Assembly: GCA_025403435.1 (NCBI GenBank) | Contig: CM046350.1 | Location: 34,352,062-34,416,061 of the forward strand | Reading direction: 5' to 3' | Length of the DNA: 64,000 nt | Source of the DNA: Artocarpus heterophyllus | Lineage: Eukaryota; Streptophyta; Magnoliopsida; Rosales; Moraceae | Part shown: positions 21,626 to 35,100 of the stretch, in pieces | Layout of the letters: each line of letters starts with the position of its first letter | Position numbering within the stretch: position 1 is the first letter of the stretch | The notes under the pieces: model-generated | What the model saw: only the letters and a program-made list of their open reading frames with translations | What the model was told of the DNA's origin: nothing | Databases searched by the model: none | Program-made: the position numbers and the translations under genes

Positions 21626-24600
21626 GATGGTCATTTTCAGGTATAGTTTCAATCATCTTCCACCATTAAACCTACTTTTCTGTATCATTTGTAAATATCA
21701 AATTTTAGTAGAGTTTCGCGTCTTATGCAGTTGTGTATTATGTGAATCAAGAAGGGCATTGATGTCAGTGCTGGCGGGGATCCGATATGAAGTGATAGTG
21801 GACCCTGCTGAAATCGATCGTTTCTGTTGCTTTAATGAGCGGGTTGCAATTTTGTGATGCTACCGCATTATTAGAAAAATTTTGGCTTTAATGCTTGCTG
21901 TTCTCTGGCTTTGATATGATATATCAGGTAAAATAATTTTTGTATAATGGATTTTTCTTTGTTGTCTTTACCATCAAAACGAAGATATTGACGTCAACTT
22001 AGAGCTTTGTAATTTGAGGAATAATTTTTCTTTAGCAATCTCCGTTTTCAGCTTTTAACAACAAATTTCCTAATAAATTTTTAATTTATGTTGGTCTATT
22101 AGTGCAAAGTTGCAAAACTCACTTTCAAGCCCGTGTTTATCGTGCGTATCTCAGCGAAGTAAAATTTAAGCAAAAACAAGGAATGGAAATCTAAGCGAAA
22201 TACTTTTCATTGTTTATTTAGGGTCCGTTTTGTAAATGGATTCGAATTAGTGATTTAATTTGAGTTAGTGAGATTTGAATTAGGATTTGAGTTAGTGATT
22301 TGAATTGTTGTTCGAATTGACGTTTGGATGTGCATTTAAGTTTTAAGTTGAGTATGAAATAAAATTGAAATTTGTGTTTGGAGAGGTAGTGAAGGTAGTT
22401 TTTGATTTATTAATAAATCTAATAAAATCTTAATCTTAATGATCTTAAAAAATATACAATATGGATCTTGATTTATTCCTCTATTTATTAGAAAAATAGT
22501 TAAAAAAGAATCATTTCAATTGGATATTAAATGAAGAAGTTATGTTTTTTTTTCTCAAATATAAAAGAGAATTTTAGTTTTTACTGTAGTATAGATATTC
22601 GAGTATCAAAAGTCTAAGGGATGAGAATTTTGAAAAATTGAATTCTTGATACTCAATTCAGATTTTGGAAGAAATAAACATGTATTCGAAAGATTTTTGA
22701 TACTTAAATTCAAATTTGAATATATTGAGTTTAAAGAATACATGAGCGAAAAATACCCTTAAAAAAAAATGAATTAATTTCATAGTTTTCCCTCAGGCCG
22801 TTTCAATAACATGAAGTGAGGACTTGAAAATTTGGGGTTCTCAATGACCAATGATTTGTGTATTGCCGCTACAAACGCACAAGTGCAATTATATTTTCAC
22901 TTTTACACTGTTGGACTAGGTTGACATATATTTGTCATGATGAAAAAAATTGCGGCTGTCCGGTAGCATTTTCTCTATTTTTCAAAATGGTTGTCTTGGA
23001 AATGATGATGTTGATAGTGTTTTTAAAATTTTTGTCGACATGTAAAAGTATTTTTAAAAACACCTAAAAACAATATCAGGCCTTCGTTATGCCACATTTT
23101 TTTTTAAAATATGTTTATATGTGATATATTTAAAACAATTGTTTTATACTATTGCTTGTATTACATGTGTGAGACTTTGAGTTGTATCATAATAATATGA
23201 GTAACATTTATAATAAGTAAGTTCTAGAAGATGACATTTATGATTTTCTCTTAGGGTTTTCTTCTCTCATCTTTTAGGTCTGTTGGGCAGCCTCTCCAAA
23301 GAGGCTCGAAAGGTAAGAGTCCAATGTCACCTCTGGGCTGGCATCTAGACTTCTGGTCTTATAGATGGGTACCTATGGACGACAATGAGGATTGGTTTGA
23401 TAGTGGGCTGGTGTGTTATCATTTGGGGGGCAAAAATTTAGGGTTTAAGGGGTGGTTTCCAACAAGTGCTTGGCCTTTTGTTCTGGTCGTGTTTGGGTGC
23501 TAGTGACCTTGACGACCTTTTGGTTTTACAGTGCGTTGGACGGTATTGGTGCTGCGGCTTCTTTCCTTGTGGATTGGGGGTGCTTGATGTCTTGAAGACT
23601 GTGGCTAGTTGGGGCCTTTCGACTTTTGAGGTTGTGGGTTTGTGGAGGCGTTGTTGTCCTTAGTCGGCGGGGTGAATGATGGTTGTTAGTTCGGCAGTGC
23701 AGCAAATTCACGATGCTTGGGTGTTGCTTTGTTTCTCTTTCGGACTCCTTTTGGCTTGTCGTCAAAGCTAGGATTTCTAAGTGCTTTGGCGGTAGCGGTC
23801 GGCTCGTCTCTAGGTTGCTCCTTGGTGTTTTTTGGGTTTTGCCCATCTCTTAATTTTTTATGTTTTTCAAATAAATACAGTAATATTTTCACCTATTATT
23901 TTCGGTGTGTTTTTGTTGTTATGTTGGATTTTTGCTGCAATAATGGAAGTGGTTTCTCTACTCTCCGGTACATTTGTCAGCCTACACTACGTGTTGTCGG
24001 TATTGTAATTGGCCCTAGTGTCTTTAGTTCATGGACCTTGGTTGATATGAGTACTCCACCGTCTATAAGTGATGTATAAGAAAGAGCCTTTTGTGTGGTT
24101 GATTGGTTATGTTCCCCTTCTATTTGTCTTTGTTAGAATTTGAGATACTTGTTATCTCTTTGAACATTTCAATGGAATCTATTGATGGTTTCAATTAAAC
24201 AAAAATAAGCATAATCTATCAAATAAAATTTATGTCATGAGAATTAATCCAACAAAAAAAAAATAGTATAGCCAAAATAAATGAAATTTTCCACTATGAA
24301 CAATTTCACAGGAACTAATCTTATGGTTAACACCTGAACAAATCTTATTTGAATGGCATATACGCAAATAAATCGAAAATAAACGACAGAAATAAAACAA
24401 TCAAATTCAAAATTCCTAAACCCAAAGCCTCACAGCTCAAAAATCAAAGAACAGCCTTCAAAACCGTTGAAGAATCATACCTCAAGATCTTCCTCCAACA
24501 TGTCACCAAAAAAAGGCAACAAATGGAAGAGAATCACGACCAAAACCGGTGGGAGACGGCAATGTGGGTTTGTAAAAAATGGTGATTACGTCGCTGGTTA

Positions 24601-25575
24601 GGGTTCAGGAAGAAAGAGACCAATTTCTATCAAAATTTTCAATCTCAGGCAATTTCTTACATTGGGATATTTAGTGATGGTTTCCAAAAAAAGGCCGTTA
24701 AAAGATTTTTAAAATACGAGACCGACACATAACGGATACTTTTTGTTAGAATTAATTTATAGAAATGGTCCTAAAATTGCACATAGTTTATTCTACATTT
24801 TGTAATGGTGTAATTTGTGATAGTATAATAATCTTGGCTCTTATGCAACTAGTACGGGCACTTATGCTATGTAATCCTGATGGATTTGCCAATGTTGACT
24901 GATTTGTCTCAACCTTTGTTTTGTTTATTTTATTTTTCTCTACAATCAATAAATGTGGAAATAAATTTAAAAATTAAAATCAATTTTTTAATATTTTTTA
25001 TCTTTGTATATGTAAAGTATTCCATGTCCTCGGTATTTTATTCAAGTGGATATATGTTATATAATATGTGATTACATTTACATAGTATATATATCTATAT
25101 TATTAAAAGAGTCTATAAATGCATTTTAAAGATTTAAAAAAAGAAAAGACCTACATAGAACATTTTAAAGGGTTTCGTGTTTTTTCTTTCTTTTTTTTTT
25201 TTGGGGCTCTTTCTAGCTTGTGTAGACATGCAAGAATACAGAACGTTCACATGCAATAGGACGCAACAAATTGGAAAACATGCATATATAAGCATGTCGA
25301 AATCCTTCATAGTAACTAAAAATACCAGACAAATATCACTAAAAAAACACCATAATGGCATATAGCATGACAGGCATATATATAGATCAGCTTCCTTAAT
25401 GACAGAAATTAAAATTAGTACGTAGCACCAGTTTTGCTAGTACGCTGATAGCAAATAATAGACTAGAACAACAATAATTAACTGCGAAAAACAAAACCCA
25501 AAAAACACACCCTTCTACTACTAGTTAAGACATATATATATATATCGATGAAGCAAATGCAAAATTATACTTGGA
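21626..25575. other. ABCE 3' flank and intergenic region to UFO
   Basis: The 3' UTR is probably in the first ~300 bp; a donor at 21641 and acceptor at 21729 could form a 3'-UTR intron. About 22215-22765 looks like a MITE-type repeat, with an AGGGTCCGTTTT-like start and a TACCCTTAAA-like end, boundaries unsure. About 23270-24130 is GT-rich and differs in composition, unassigned, ending in a block reminiscent of a LINE tail. Short ORFs here (e.g. 23717-24079, 24349-24585) show no family resemblance. Confidence 0.45.
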
Positions 25576-26889
25576 CTAGCCGTTGTAAGACTGAAACGGA
25601 AGCGTGAGCTGATCAAGTAGCCCGGTCACCGGCGTGGCCAGCCTCGGCTCATAAGCAAAACCATGAAGCTCGGCGCCGCCGTGGACGTAGGGACACTGCG
25701 GAATCCACTGCCATCTCTTGGTTTCCATATCAAACAGAAGAGCTGCTTTCTCTAAAGTGCCGACGATCATGATAACCACAAACTCCCCATGTCCGATGCA
25801 GTAAAAACCATTCCCATTCTCGATCTCCGCAAATTGAACATACAGCTGTTGCGGCATTCTCTCCATCTCAAACCACGTTGTTCCACAAGAGTGCAGACCC
25901 CAAATCCTCAAACTCTTTGGGACGTTGAGCTGACTCTTCTCAACCGCAGCCACCAACAGAAGTTTTCCTTTGCTCACAACAAGGCTGGGAGATCTAAGAA
26001 ACCTTCTCATGGGGGCTTGGATTTTCCACCAGCTGTTGGACGATATGTCATGCGCCAAGATGCTGAAAGGACTGTAGTTCATGGAATAGAATCTCCCTTG
26101 GACATGAACCATTCGACCGGATTCGAAACTGCAGAGTCGTGGAAGAGCAGAGGAAGTTCCCCAGATGGAGTAAAATCCCCCTCCATCGAGGTGGAAGCTT
26201 TCAGATGTTAGGTTTTTCACTGCGTAAGGGGAAATAAGGTCGTCGCCTGCGATGGTTACGTCTATGGAGGTAGGGGTAACTGATAAGCCGATTGATGGGA
26301 AAAGACGTGGTTTAATTGTTGGAGGCAATTGTGTTAATGAACCGAGAATCGGGTTGCAGAGAAGAAGGCTCTTTGGGCCAGCTTCGTAAGAGACGTAGCA
26401 GATTAAGCCTCCTGAAGAAGAAGCTGGAGAGAAGCCAGAGGGAATGAGATTTGAAACAGATGGGAGTTTGTACCATGAAAGATCATATGGGTCCAGGAGG
26501 AATGCTGAGGAGGTCTGATCTATATCATTGCTATTGTCTTTTGTGGTACCGAGGACATAGTTTTTGAGAGATTTGTGTTTGAAAAAGACGAACCAGTGGC
26601 GTTGAAGACGATTTGGTGAAAGTTGGAGGTAGAGTTCGATGAAACAAGTTGAAAAGAGGAGACCGTACCACCTCTTGCAGACGCAGCGAGCCCTGAAGAA
26701 GGCCGGAGGCGAAAGGAAGGCAATCACACGGTCGAGAAGCCGCTGCGGGAGCTTGCTCCAAATCCTGCTGTCCATCCAGCAGGAAGAAGAAGAAGACGAC
26801 CTAATATTTAAGGCGTTGCTACTACTTGTGGCTGCAGTTAAGCTAGTATAGGAAAAAGGTAAGGTGATGGAAGGGTCAAAGGCTTCCAT
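25576..26889 (-). CDS. UFO: F-box protein, UNUSUAL FLORAL ORGANS / FIMBRIATA ortholog
   Basis: Single-exon gene of 437 aa, close to the family's ~430-440. UFO/FIM proteins are the F-box subunit of SCF ubiquitin ligases and co-regulators of LEAFY/FLORICAULA. They switch on class B floral genes and pattern flower meristems. The F-box lies at about residues 42-82 (RIWSKLPQRLLDRVIAFL, then FFRARCVCKRWY), preceded by a Ser-rich linker. The rest is the Kelch-type propeller region, with family blocks HWFVFFKHKSLKNY, GLICYVSYEAGPK, LVVSKGKLLLVAAVEKS and LHGFAYEPRLATPV. The first ATG gives the expected short N-terminus. No breaks are visible. The gene is unlinked in function to the ABCE gene 4 kb away. 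Confidence 0.95.
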   Translation of the reverse strand: MEAFDPSITLPFSYTSLTAATSSSNALNIRSSSSSSCWMDSRIWSKLPQRLLDRVIAFLSPPAFFRARCVCKRWYGLLFSTCFIELYLQLSPNRLQRHWFVFFKHKSLKNYVLGTTKDNSNDIDQTSSAFLLDPYDLSWYKLPSVSNLIPSGFSPASSSGGLICYVSYEAGPKSLLLCNPILGSLTQLPPTIKPRLFPSIGLSVTPTSIDVTIAGDDLISPYAVKNLTSESFHLDGGGFYSIWGTSSALPRLCSFESGRMVHVQGRFYSMNYSPFSILAHDISSNSWWKIQAPMRRFLRSPSLVVSKGKLLLVAAVEKSQLNVPKSLRIWGLHSCGTTWFEMERMPQQLYVQFAEIENGNGFYCIGHGEFVVIMIVGTLEKAALLFDMETKRWQWIPQCPYVHGGAELHGFAYEPRLATPVTGLLDQLTLPFQSYNG

Positions 26890-29800
26890 ATATATATATA
26901 TATAATATGAAATATTTAAGAGTGCAACATAAAATATGAAAATTATCAGATGGAGTGTTGGGGATAAGATAACCTATCGACGAACTAAAAGGGTTTTGTT
27001 TCTGGTATGGAAACTGCAAGGAGACTGCTAGAAGCAGAAGATGGATGCTTTATGCATGCAAGTATGAAGAAGGAAACTAGTACTGAAACTCATGAAGATG
27101 GCATACAAGTGTGTATGAGACTTTGATTGTTTTCGACTGCTTCGTTTTGGTGGAGATTCATTTGTTTAAATATAGGATAGGATGAGTTGGCTTTCCTCTT
27201 CCTGATTTATGTGTTTTTCTTTTTTTTAATGGGAGATAGAGGGGGCATGTAATATTGGTAGTAGGACTGACTTCTGATGGATGCGTCTATCAATTCAGTG
27301 TTGATTTGTCAAGGCCGAGGTAGCAAGGACAAGTACCACTTCAGAGAGATCTCAGAGAGAGAAAGAAACAAGATATGTCTATCACGACTGTCCTTTGTAT
27401 TCACTTATTATTCACACTCTACATGCCCTTCCAAGAGAAAAACACCAACTTATCAAACGATTGCATCTTCCACATGTCGGAGATGGAGAGGGAAAACGTG
27501 TTCTAAGATTTTCCAATGTTATATATATATATATATATATAATATTATCTTTTTAATAATACATTAGTTATTATAAGCCGCTTGAAAGAAACGTTGAAAC
27601 CAACGATTTTAATTTGAGAACTATAATATATGAGTGTTTGATACCGTTTATAGTTTATAGTTGTAGCTGATGTTTGGATTTTCTTAACGACTCATACAGT
27701 TTTAATTCAAATTTAGCGAGAAAAAATATCTTAAACAGACCATTCACGGCATAAAAAGGAACGCGGGGTTGGTGGCTTCTATATGTGGTTTGTGCTAAAG
27801 CATGAATGTTATAATCTTGTTAACGAGTGAACTGTCATTATTGGTTATATATTCTTCTCTAAAATAGAGAGAGGGAAAAAAAAATTGGTATATTAGTTAA
27901 TCTTGAAAGTATAGCTTTCTTACATATAGAAAGTAAGACCGTTCCTCTTTATGTGTATGTATATCATCATCCTATGCTATATTACCTTGTTGGTTTGCAC
28001 AAACCAGTAATAGCTAATTTGAAGTACAGAATTAACTAGTGTGATTAGCAACTAATAATGATGATTAATATGATGTTTGGTTCACCTGTTTAGGGTTTAG
28101 AAGTATTCTAGCTTGAACTAATTTTGAAGAATTTAAATTATTATAGTGTTTTTAATTACAGTCTGAACGGCTGATCCAAATATCACGTGAGACATTTATG
28201 ACATTCGTCATACAACAATAAATGCCATATCTCGCTTCCATTTGGCTTAGCAATAGGTTGCAGGCTTTCAAAGTTAAAATATCGTTGGAAAATCAGAAAA
28301 GATAAATAAGCTCTACTTCTTTGTTAATTTTCTCTTGCTTAGTAATTAATAGTACCACGCGGTTGTGACTGGATTATAAAGTTTTTGTAATAGAATGTAA
28401 TATAATCAGTGATTCAACTTTATAATGTGTTTGGGATAAGTATTTTAACTTTAAAGTTTGAATAGCATATCGTAGCATGTAACATCATTATATTGTAGCA
28501 TATTTTCATTTTATACTGTAGTATATAAGAGCTTTATACTATTTACGATTTGAATTTTAAAATTGAAATCACTCTTTCAAATACCTTATAAAAAGACCTT
28601 TTCATACATTGAGCAGCAAAGAAGCAAATAACGTTGACGTTTAGAACTGATTCATTGAGATAAAAGAGAAGAGGCATGAAATTAACCAATATATATGATA
28701 TTGGGGTACTCTAAAAAACAAAAATATGCTACTGAGCTGATAAGGGTAGTTAGGAAGTCATTTCAAACTACTAATTTAAATCTAAAACACTATAAAAAAA
28801 TAAACTTAGTAAAAGAAATACAGCAGCAAATTTAATTTGAATCTAAACATGTAAACTTAGTTTGGACTAATAATTTGTTCAATAATTTATGAGATCCCAG
28901 TCCCATAATACTAATACAAATACTCTAACAACTTCACGTGAGTGGATCTCTTATCATACATTTGCCGCGATGATGTGCATTAGTCGTATAAGATAGCTAA
29001 ATATATATATATATATATACACTAAGTACTAACAAAATCAAATATAAATTACGTAGATTCAAAGGTATTATAATTGTTGTTTGACCTGCTAGGATGCCTG
29101 AGACTTCACACATGATAACGCTAATGCAGTATCGGATGACACAAACAGTTTGTCAGAATTATATTCATGTCTAATCCCATCTTACTGTTTGCTCTGCAGT
29201 TGGGCGTGAACTACGGAAAGCTTCATAGTTCAGGTGTGGGAGTCCTTGGATTTATAGGCGCTCTTCATCTCTCTCTCTCTTGCTTCCCTCTCTCGTTTGT
29301 TATTTATCTATTTATTTATTTGTTCATTTATTTATTAATTTTTGTGTCTAGCTTTTTTAGGGCTTTTTCATTGAAAATCCTTGTAAGGGCATATTTGGTA
29401 ACATAGTTAGAAACAAAATTGAAACTAATATACTGTAATATATGAGAGTTTCATATTATAGTATATTTTATATTATAACATAACATATAAAAGCGTTAAA
29501 ACGGTATTGTCCAACGTTTTTAAAATTGTTTTTTAACGCAAATTTAACGGTAAAAAAAAAATACTCACGGTTAAGTACTTTTTCGGTTCGTCTAGAAAAT
29601 TTGATTTTTTTTTTTCTTTTTCCCTCTCTCTCACAGTCTGCTTTGTGTTCGTAATATTCTTCTTTCTGTAAACCAGTATGGCAATGTGCTTGGTTTTCTC
29701 AAGGAAGGGGTAGCAAAATCTGGTGTCAGAGAAAACCAATCCATTGTCTTGTTATCATGTCAATCTATTTAGTATTATCATTTGTCTCTCAGATAGAGTG

Positions 29801-31449
29801 TCCGCATTTCAATTATGGAAAAAGTTTGCCATGTGCAGATTTGGAAATCCAAGCCTGGTCTTAAAGAAATCTCCATTTTTGGTAAAAAGGCTTCACCTCA
29901 CTTATTTGGAAATTGTATATCCCTTCAAGCAATCCCCAAATGCCTCCACTTTCTGTCTATCTCTGCAAACATATTGTCGTCCTTTTTTCTTCTGATAATT
30001 GTACTCTATTTCACCCCCACTTTTTTTTTCCCTGTTAGTTTGTAACTTTCTTCTATGTATCTCGTTGCTCTAAAGATTTCGTTACCCGTTTGACTTTGCT
30101 CAAAATTTTATGGAGTAATCTTTTTCCCTGTTAGTTTTACCTTATTTGGTGAAAATGGAATAAAATATTTGCATGCATCGGGGTGAAATGGTTCTTCCAC
30201 GCAATGCAAGTTTGACTTTCTCAAACTTAACACGTTTTTATAATATGTTTCATTTTTATAGAAGTACTGTTGATGATTCTTTTTTGAATATTTGAGGTTG
30301 AGCTATCTCTTAATTAGATTATATCTGTTTTCAGTATACGTAAGGACCATAATGTCAAGAAAATATCGTTGGAGAATTAACTGTTTACTTAGCTTATATT
30401 CTTGCTTGCCTATATATTCTCTTCCCAGGGAGAAAAAGAAAGTACTGGTGAAAATTAGGATGCAACTGGAGAGAAGGGACTAGTTAGTTAGTTTTTTAGA
30501 CTTCCAAGACACGATGTACTTGTGCGCTCGTGTATATGTACATGTGTGATGATCACGTAAAGTTCAAGAACCCTTTGGAAAGTTTTTATTTTGTTATTGT
30601 TATTTTTTTAAAAAATAAGTTATACAATAACCCGATTGCCGTTTTTGGAAGAAGAGAATTAAAGTTAAAGATAAAAGGGATTTTTTTCGAGGGAATCCTA
30701 AAGGTTCTGTAAGAGAGATTGTAATATGTCTCTCTGTATTATAAAATCAAAGACACATAAGAGAATATGAAAAATACACATTTTTTGATTAAATTTGGCA
30801 TCAGCATATAACATCGTAGCGGTCGAAATTGAGGCTGTGTTGCTGAGAGAACCCAACGCCAAGCGCCTCGGTCGAGGCTGCTTTGGTATTGCAGTCCCAA
30901 AGCGGCGCAACACCCAATGCCATTCAGCCCGCTTTTTCATGTTTTGCTATTGCTACCACGGTATACACCTGCGCTGATGTGAATCAAAATAACATGTCTT
31001 TCGAGTTGTTTCGAACCAGTGTGTTTATTGGTTGTATGTTTTCGTATAAATCTAGATGTCTATTACCAACGAACATATTCATTGGAATAGACATGATGCT
31101 ACATGAAGAGATGTTTTAATATGAATGGTTGCATGTATTGCAACAATTGTATCAGTTCATAAAATGGCACTCCTGTGTTTTACCAGAATCTCTAGAAAAT
31201 TTACATATTTTAATTAATATTCTGTAATACAATATTATTGCAAGATATATTATTCAAAGGTTTGTTTTTATGTTGGGGATAATTTGCCGTTAAACTCGTT
31301 ACTAAACTTAGTAGTGAGAGCAAATAAAACCTTTAACAAAAGTATTTCGATACACCTCAAACTTTTCCTTATGTTCTAGAAATTCAAGCCTCCATTTCTT
31401 GTACTACTCATATATACACCAACAATCTTAAAAGTTTTATTCTACTGCA
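26890..31449. other. Intergenic region upstream of UFO
   Basis: The UFO promoter should lie in the first few kb right of 26889; a (TA)n run touches the start codon region (26887-26904), and other TA runs are at ~27520-27541 and 29000-29021. Stretches near 27630-27750, 28430-28600 and 29390-29520 share words such as 'gtttgg', 'atactgtagtatat' and 'taacatat', and may be related MITE fragments. About 30800-30960 is a GC-rich patch of unknown nature. The small ORFs have no recognisable family. Confidence 0.45.
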
Positions 31450-32187
31450 ATGGAGGTTGAAAAGAGTATGGCCTCTTTCCTAAATCCGAATGTTCAACTC
31501 GATTGGTTCAATGGAACCAATTTCACGCACTGGAAAAGAAAGATGTTCTTCCTACTTACTATTTTCAAGATTGCCTATGTTTTTAATTCAAAGTTGGTGC
31601 TACTTCTGGAACCAAAGGAAGATGATTCCCATGAAGTGAAGGCTGCAAGAAAGAAATGTGAAGATGACGAGGTGATGTACTAGGATCACATTCTCAACAC
31701 GCCCTTGGATAGGCTCTATGATCCATACAGCTTGATACAATATTTGGTAGAGATTTGGAATACTCGTAGTACTAATACAAAACCGAGAAATAAGGTACAG
31801 ATAAATTCCTTATTTTCAAATATTTAGAAGCTATCATGGTTGATACGAAGTCTGTTCTTGATAAAATATATGAATTACAAGTCTTTGTTACTAAGCTTCG
31901 TGAATTAAAAGTTCAGATTTTTGAATCATTTCATGTGGGATTATTATTGCTAAGTTACCTTAGAGTTAGAACAATTATAGAAAGAAACTCCTTCACATGA
32001 GAGATGACATAACTTTGGAGGGATTGCAAAAACACTTGAGGATCAAGGTGGTGACCAAGTCTCGTGATTCTAAGGGAAAGATAATGGATTCCTCTAAAGT
32101 TAATGTTGCCAAAGTGAGTAAGTTTCAAAACAACTCCAAAATCAATAATGAGAAGAAGTTCAAGGAGTCTAGTAATGGCCTGAAAAA
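31450..32187 (+). pseudogene. Old copia gag remnant (distinct family)
   Basis: Starting at the ATG at 31450, a copia gag of the UBN2 kind is readable with breaks. The first 77 codons include LDWFNGTNFTHWKRKM, close to the family's 'F.G.NF..W...M' start; a stop follows at 31681. Further gag text reappears in other frames (e.g. MRDDITLEGLQKHLRI at 31997) up to a Lys/Asn-rich segment. It is unlike elements 1-3 in sequence. It is cut at 32188 by the CACTA-like insertion and continues at ~37287. Confidence 0.8.
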
Positions 32188-35100
32188 CACAACAAGAAAC
32201 GATGGTTTTAAAGCCGTCGCTAAAAGTTCAGAAGTCGTCACTAATAAATCAAGATATCGCTTAACATTGTTGCTAAAAGTTCATCCCTAAAAAATATTTA
32301 GCGACAACAGTACGGTATGTTGTCGCTAATTCTGGGGGCCATGAATCGATTCATGATGATGTCATTATCGAGTTTTAATGATGACTTTTTGAAATTGTCG
32401 TCACTAAAAGTTTTTGAATTTTTTGAAAATTTTAAAGTCTAATGACAAGTCATCGCAAAAAGTTTTCGTTGTTAGTTTTTAGCGATGACAAACGTCGTTG
32501 TAAATATTTTTTTAAAATAAAAATTTATTTTATTACAATTAAATAAATATATTTTTTAAAAAATTAAAAATATATATTTTATTATAATTAAATAAGCAAT
32601 TTTGTTTTTAATTTTTTTAATTTTGTAAAAATTTAAAAATAATTAAAATATAAATGAAATGCAAAAATAATTATAATATAACACAAAGTGTGACGTATAC
32701 TTCATAAAATAACATAAAACATATTGCATAGTCTAATAACAAATAAAAAAATAAAAATAAAAGTAGCATAAGTCTAATAATATACAAAATTTCTAATAAT
32801 CTAAGTTTACATTTTCTTCCGTGTCTTCTTCTTCGTCAGTAAGAAGGACTATAGACATCGGAGGTGGAGGTATGTTGACAGTGATAACAAGGTTCGTTTG
32901 CCTCAGTTGAGTAACTAGCTTAACATTGTTGGTATAATTGTGTGAGCCAGTTTTGTACCTCTAGAAGCAACTGGTTGTGTCCGAACTGTGAACCAGAGGA
33001 TGTGGAACTAGAACCTAACTCTCTCTGATTTAGTTGAGGCCTTACTCCGATTGGTGACCCCTATGCATCCCCAGCACATATGCAAGTATGGAAACCTTAT
33101 TAATGGCAGGGGCTGAAGAGGAGGTTGCAGCCTGCGTCGCCTATGTTTGTTTTTCTTGAACCATTTGGCCCCATAATTAAAAGTGTGGAAAAAGTTTTTA
33201 ATTAACAAATAAAATACTATGAGATAAGATTTAATTATTTAAAGAGAGGACTATAGTTTATTTACATGTACAGCCTCCGTAACCTCATTCGCCCAGCCCC
33301 TGTCCTGACAAAAATGTTAAGTACATGAGTTGTCGATCAAGGATTGTGGCTGGCCTATCTTGTGATTCATCTGTAATGTTAAATTAATGTTAGACTTCAA
33401 TTACTGAGTTTAGGAAAATAAATATACAATAAAAGTGCATAGAGTATCTTATATTTTTGTAGGAATGCTGCATAAAAGATGCTTGTTCCTGATTGCTTGA
33501 CCATTTCATTTCTTTACGATTTGTTGCATTCGTTTGTAATCGAGCCTGTAAAAAAAAGTTTTGCTTTTACAACGTATTTTACTAAGTGATACATAATAAA
33601 AAATATTAATGGTGAAACAAACCCTAAATGCAGGCAAAGCAGACCGCTCACAACATTTCCACCAATCCTCCATCCTCTTGACGGTTTTAGGCTTCATGTC
33701 CGACCATGCTTTTTGTAGTGATTGTTTAGGTTGTTTTTCTAATCACTACTTTTGGACCTCATGGTTGATGTAAGCCCTCATCTCAGGTATAAACTTGATG
33801 TCAAACCATTTCTACATTTTTAAAACCAAGTTACAAAACATGTTCCACAAAAAATAAGAAAATTTAATTGATGAAAAAGCTATTACCAGTCATGCGGTCG
33901 AGGATCTTGGTTTTATCCTGCTTTGGGATAGACCTCCAAGTGTTGTACTAAAGGGCCATACAATCCCTCATGTGCACCCTAATGGCGCTATCAAGCCATG
34001 TGTTGAACTCCTCGATAGCCTTTATTGTGTCCTCTATACGATCAAACTATATAGGGCACTTTCCATGTAGCACCACCCATTTGGTAATGTCTATCGCCCT
34101 AGACTCTCCCTGACCTTTACAGCTCGACGAAGCTGGTGTTGTGTATTTAAGGTTTGCAAATTAAAGAAAAGCAAGAAGATTATGAAAAAATGAAAAACAC
34201 GTAAAACTATCTACAACTTCAACATCTGGTCAAATGACTTGTTCGTCCAATTGTTCTCCACTTTCAAATACATTAGTTTAGCCAAGAAGTTCAAAGTCGA
34301 AGTCTTCGAAACACTAGGGTGCAACTCCATCTCTATCTCTTCAAAGAGATCTTTGTATTCTTCCTACAGGCTTTCATCAACTGTATGCATCTCATTAGAA
34401 TAACCAATTTCTATATGGCCGGCGACATCTTGGTATATTATACACATCTCATTCGATGGTTCAGACACATCGTTAATAGTGCTTGTAGTGGTTTCCTTCA
34501 CTTCTCTATGATGAATCCACTTGGTATACAACATGTTAAACCTTTTACTGAATATGTGTGCTCTAACAGTTTCGATAGGTTACAATTGAAAATTCAAGTA
34601 ACATATGCAAGGACATCTTACAAGAACACTATCCTTGACACGATTTTTGGCAAACTTAATGAATGCAATTAAACCTTTCCAATGTGTAGGCAGCAGATGG
34701 TTCTCAAATTTATCTAACTCTTGTCAATCCATATCTTTACATAGGTAATCCATAGAAAAAACATGTACAAATATATTATGCAGATGTATGCACAGAAAAC
34801 TATTACCATCTTCACTCCTCATCCTACAAAGTAAAGGCCCTATCCTATTCAAGGTTGTGACTTATGCATTTGTTACTCGTTCCACAACACCCCTTTCTTG
34901 TAGAAATTTCGGTAGCATCTCCCCTTAGTTCTCCTAAGTGTACTATGGAAAATCACATGCCTAAAGAACGAGGAAAGACAACCGAAAAATTTACCACAAG
35001 GCGTGGTGGAAATGAGCGACAAACATGTAAAATTACAATTCTAAACTATCCAAATGGGACAATTCAAGAATCGGTAAGCCACTCATTTATTTTCAAACGG

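Noticed and set aside
23717..24079. 120-codon ORF
   Set aside because: Hydrophobic, composition-driven product from a GT-rich stretch; antisense frames are open as well; no family.
24349..24585. 78-codon Lys/Gln-rich ORF
   Set aside because: No recognisable domain or promoter context; typical of AT-rich plant intergenic sequence.
29167..29406. Possible beta-1,3-glucanase start ('GVNYGK')
   Set aside because: Only six residues agree; nothing of the enzyme follows in any frame.
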